Source: a virus. From it: DNA of 24,231 bases. The DNA is taken from positions 1 to 24,231 of IMG/VR virus record IMGVR_UViG_3300031566_002964. One strand, written 5' to 3'. The position numbers and the translations under genes were made by a program. The stretch's first letter is position 1. Each line of letters begins with the position of its first letter. A model generated the notes under the pieces. The model searched no databases, was not told the origin of the DNA, and was given only the letters and a program-made list of their open reading frames with translations. Positions 24,101 to 24,231 of the stretch are shown here, piece after piece.

Positions 24101-24231
24101 GTTGTCAATGACATTTTCAGATTCCACCGGGAGAGATTTCCAGTTTCGTGTTTACAACATAACCACAGCCGCCTCCGCTACCTTGAGCATTGGGGCCACA
24201 ACAACCGGGGCAACAAATTTTGCGAACGTCA
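21147..24231 (+). CDS. Tail fibre/spike with CE4 polysaccharide deacetylase domain and signal peptide (3' end outside window)
   Basis: The frame is open from TTG 21147 to the window end, at least 1028 codons, and overlaps the previous stop (TTGA). Residues 1-18, MKRLIPFLFLLCPSISFA, are a textbook signal peptide with an S-x-A cleavage site. Residues 20-200 are fibre-like beta repeats. Residues about 208-400 are a CE4/NodB deacetylase: FMFDDGY (Asp216 and Asp217), SHTKSH (His270 and His274; the H-[ST]-x-x-H metal motif), NPFHY (308-312, at the position of motif 3), and IFYLHQTD (His380). CE4 enzymes remove N- or O-acetyl groups from chitin-, peptidoglycan- or capsule-type glycans using a divalent metal. 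The rest is long, Gly/Thr/Asp-rich fibre sequence (LGAAGSVDSYLQFGG; LYLPASGILEIGD), ending in a jelly-roll-like segment (from about residue 940). It probably deacetylates the host surface polysaccharide during adsorption. Confidence 0.88.
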   Translation, partial: MKRLIPFLFLLCPSISFAWTAVGSPVGTIQLRNDLQSGATLYVSSGTIEGNLYVDSLFQVGTPGISMSDADLYFDAGTVYPGLHLNIDDPTGSQLNTIYFDISNTENDYIQYALASGFNVYVASSGPTLRFSIARTNGGTISMKDDQGVEKFSVHTDSVTSFANLFADKNFISTGQITNSGEDSPFVFGHTRSNKFDLTARSTATTRTPMVTFMFDDGYLTDYTIMFSTAQAKGVPMGCAIVTDAIGTANYMTQEQILELQSAGWEIMSHTKSHVDLRTLNEDQLVEELRGSKLALESFGCVVNNFVNPFHYSGEFIRNIIKRYYRAARSNDANTYPNNQSVLYTYKLGGYLAGALSEAAMEAIVDSAETSGEWVIFYLHQTDAADATRIGNVIDYIQAKGIAIVTINEALNEWENIIDYGDQGMGTSFSLAPDGSIKANTVGAVGSVEIWNPAYPQAHNVSLTYSGSDLMLTPYGANDVKTAAGIASFRPNDRRLTELGQTSAEWATVWAKGMSSSYQDLNFQAARDIFLKTGGAVTRLEVDEGGEFKFQGNDLTGIGNLTSTGTVQVGQVYSTFTANGSATTYMKKNLYNLPYDSFEGETAYLDDTTMNVTGTIVAGASYGRRLNILDSSDIEITDAGSYTIHSDYINRAFSGTMGGEADSSVSLYGRYTGLSGNMADTNSTVNKYGHKIVVAGTGDLNIGLDVAAGEATSNIAINVLAGDVIIAADDTKLSLGAAGSVDSYLQFGGTDLEYYSSGSHVFTGTVAAEGISIDSTINHTIVDSSGDLIITNPNLNEDIFFNFNDDSTMKTIGIDSSRSRLYLPASGILEIGDAEITNGSNSYQLKTAAHWWSDGRMSIGPASPENDYSIKIVGQDTSSNTHLYYGKLDDEHTDYFLQFVDEGDTDKLLIPADGSIVSAGMVRQASTWHVYGGTQAASTTIPCATQDTWYMMTDAQGLWNGTEADGFTLAGDTMTVTNTGDYSGSLSMTFSDSTGRDFQFRVYNITTAASATLSIGATTTGATNFANV

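Noticed and set aside
1-24231. CRISPR arrays, tRNA genes, insertion sequences, integration sites, lysis or replication genes
   Set aside because: I looked for regular direct repeats, cloverleaf-like segments, transposase or integrase motifs, and holin/endolysin patterns. None could be supported.

Overview
The window is part of a tailed-phage (Caudoviricetes) genome, probably with a short, podovirus-like tail. Every supported gene is on the + strand. They are packed head to tail with 1-82 base overlaps and mostly good Shine-Dalgarno (SD) sites, so they look like one late (virion) transcription unit. No integrase, repressor, replication or lysis gene, tRNA or insertion sequence is visible. The longest gap between genes is about 70 bases, so no gene-free stretch exceeds 300 bases. 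AGA/AGG arginine codons are common and the genetic code looks standard. The sequence does not identify the host. Canonical SD sites and Sec-type leaders point to a bacterium.

Layout. (1) 1-6137, head module: terminase large subunit (5' end missing), portal, four small proteins, scaffold-like protein, and an N4-gp56-type major capsid protein, followed by a GC-rich hairpin. (2) 6208-12392, a sugar/accessory cassette: a Cys/His-rich small protein, a DegT/DnrJ/EryC1/StrS sugar aminotransferase, a class I SAM methyltransferase, a bimodular glycosyltransferase, a GT2 glycosyltransferase and a methyltransferase-glycosyltransferase fusion. (3) 12311-21150, tail and ejection module: head-tail adaptor, large beta-propeller (nozzle-like) protein with inserted beta-sandwich domains, C1q-like fibre protein, small exported protein, three candidate internal virion/ejection proteins and a coiled-coil protein. 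(4) 21147-end, an open-ended gene of at least 1028 codons that starts at TTG: a tail fibre/spike carrying a CE4 polysaccharide deacetylase (NodB-homology) domain.

The order terminase, portal, scaffold, capsid, adaptor, nozzle, internal proteins, fibre matches a podovirus virion module. Two things stand out. A carbohydrate-modifying cassette sits between capsid and adaptor, and its last gene runs 82 bases into the adaptor gene, as if the cassette had been spliced in. In addition, four tail-side proteins start with convincing Sec-type signal peptides, which is odd for proteins normally assembled in the cytoplasm. The deacetylase fibre probably attacks an acetylated host surface polysaccharide. 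The glycosyltransferase cassette may decorate the virion or alter the host surface. These functional links are inference.
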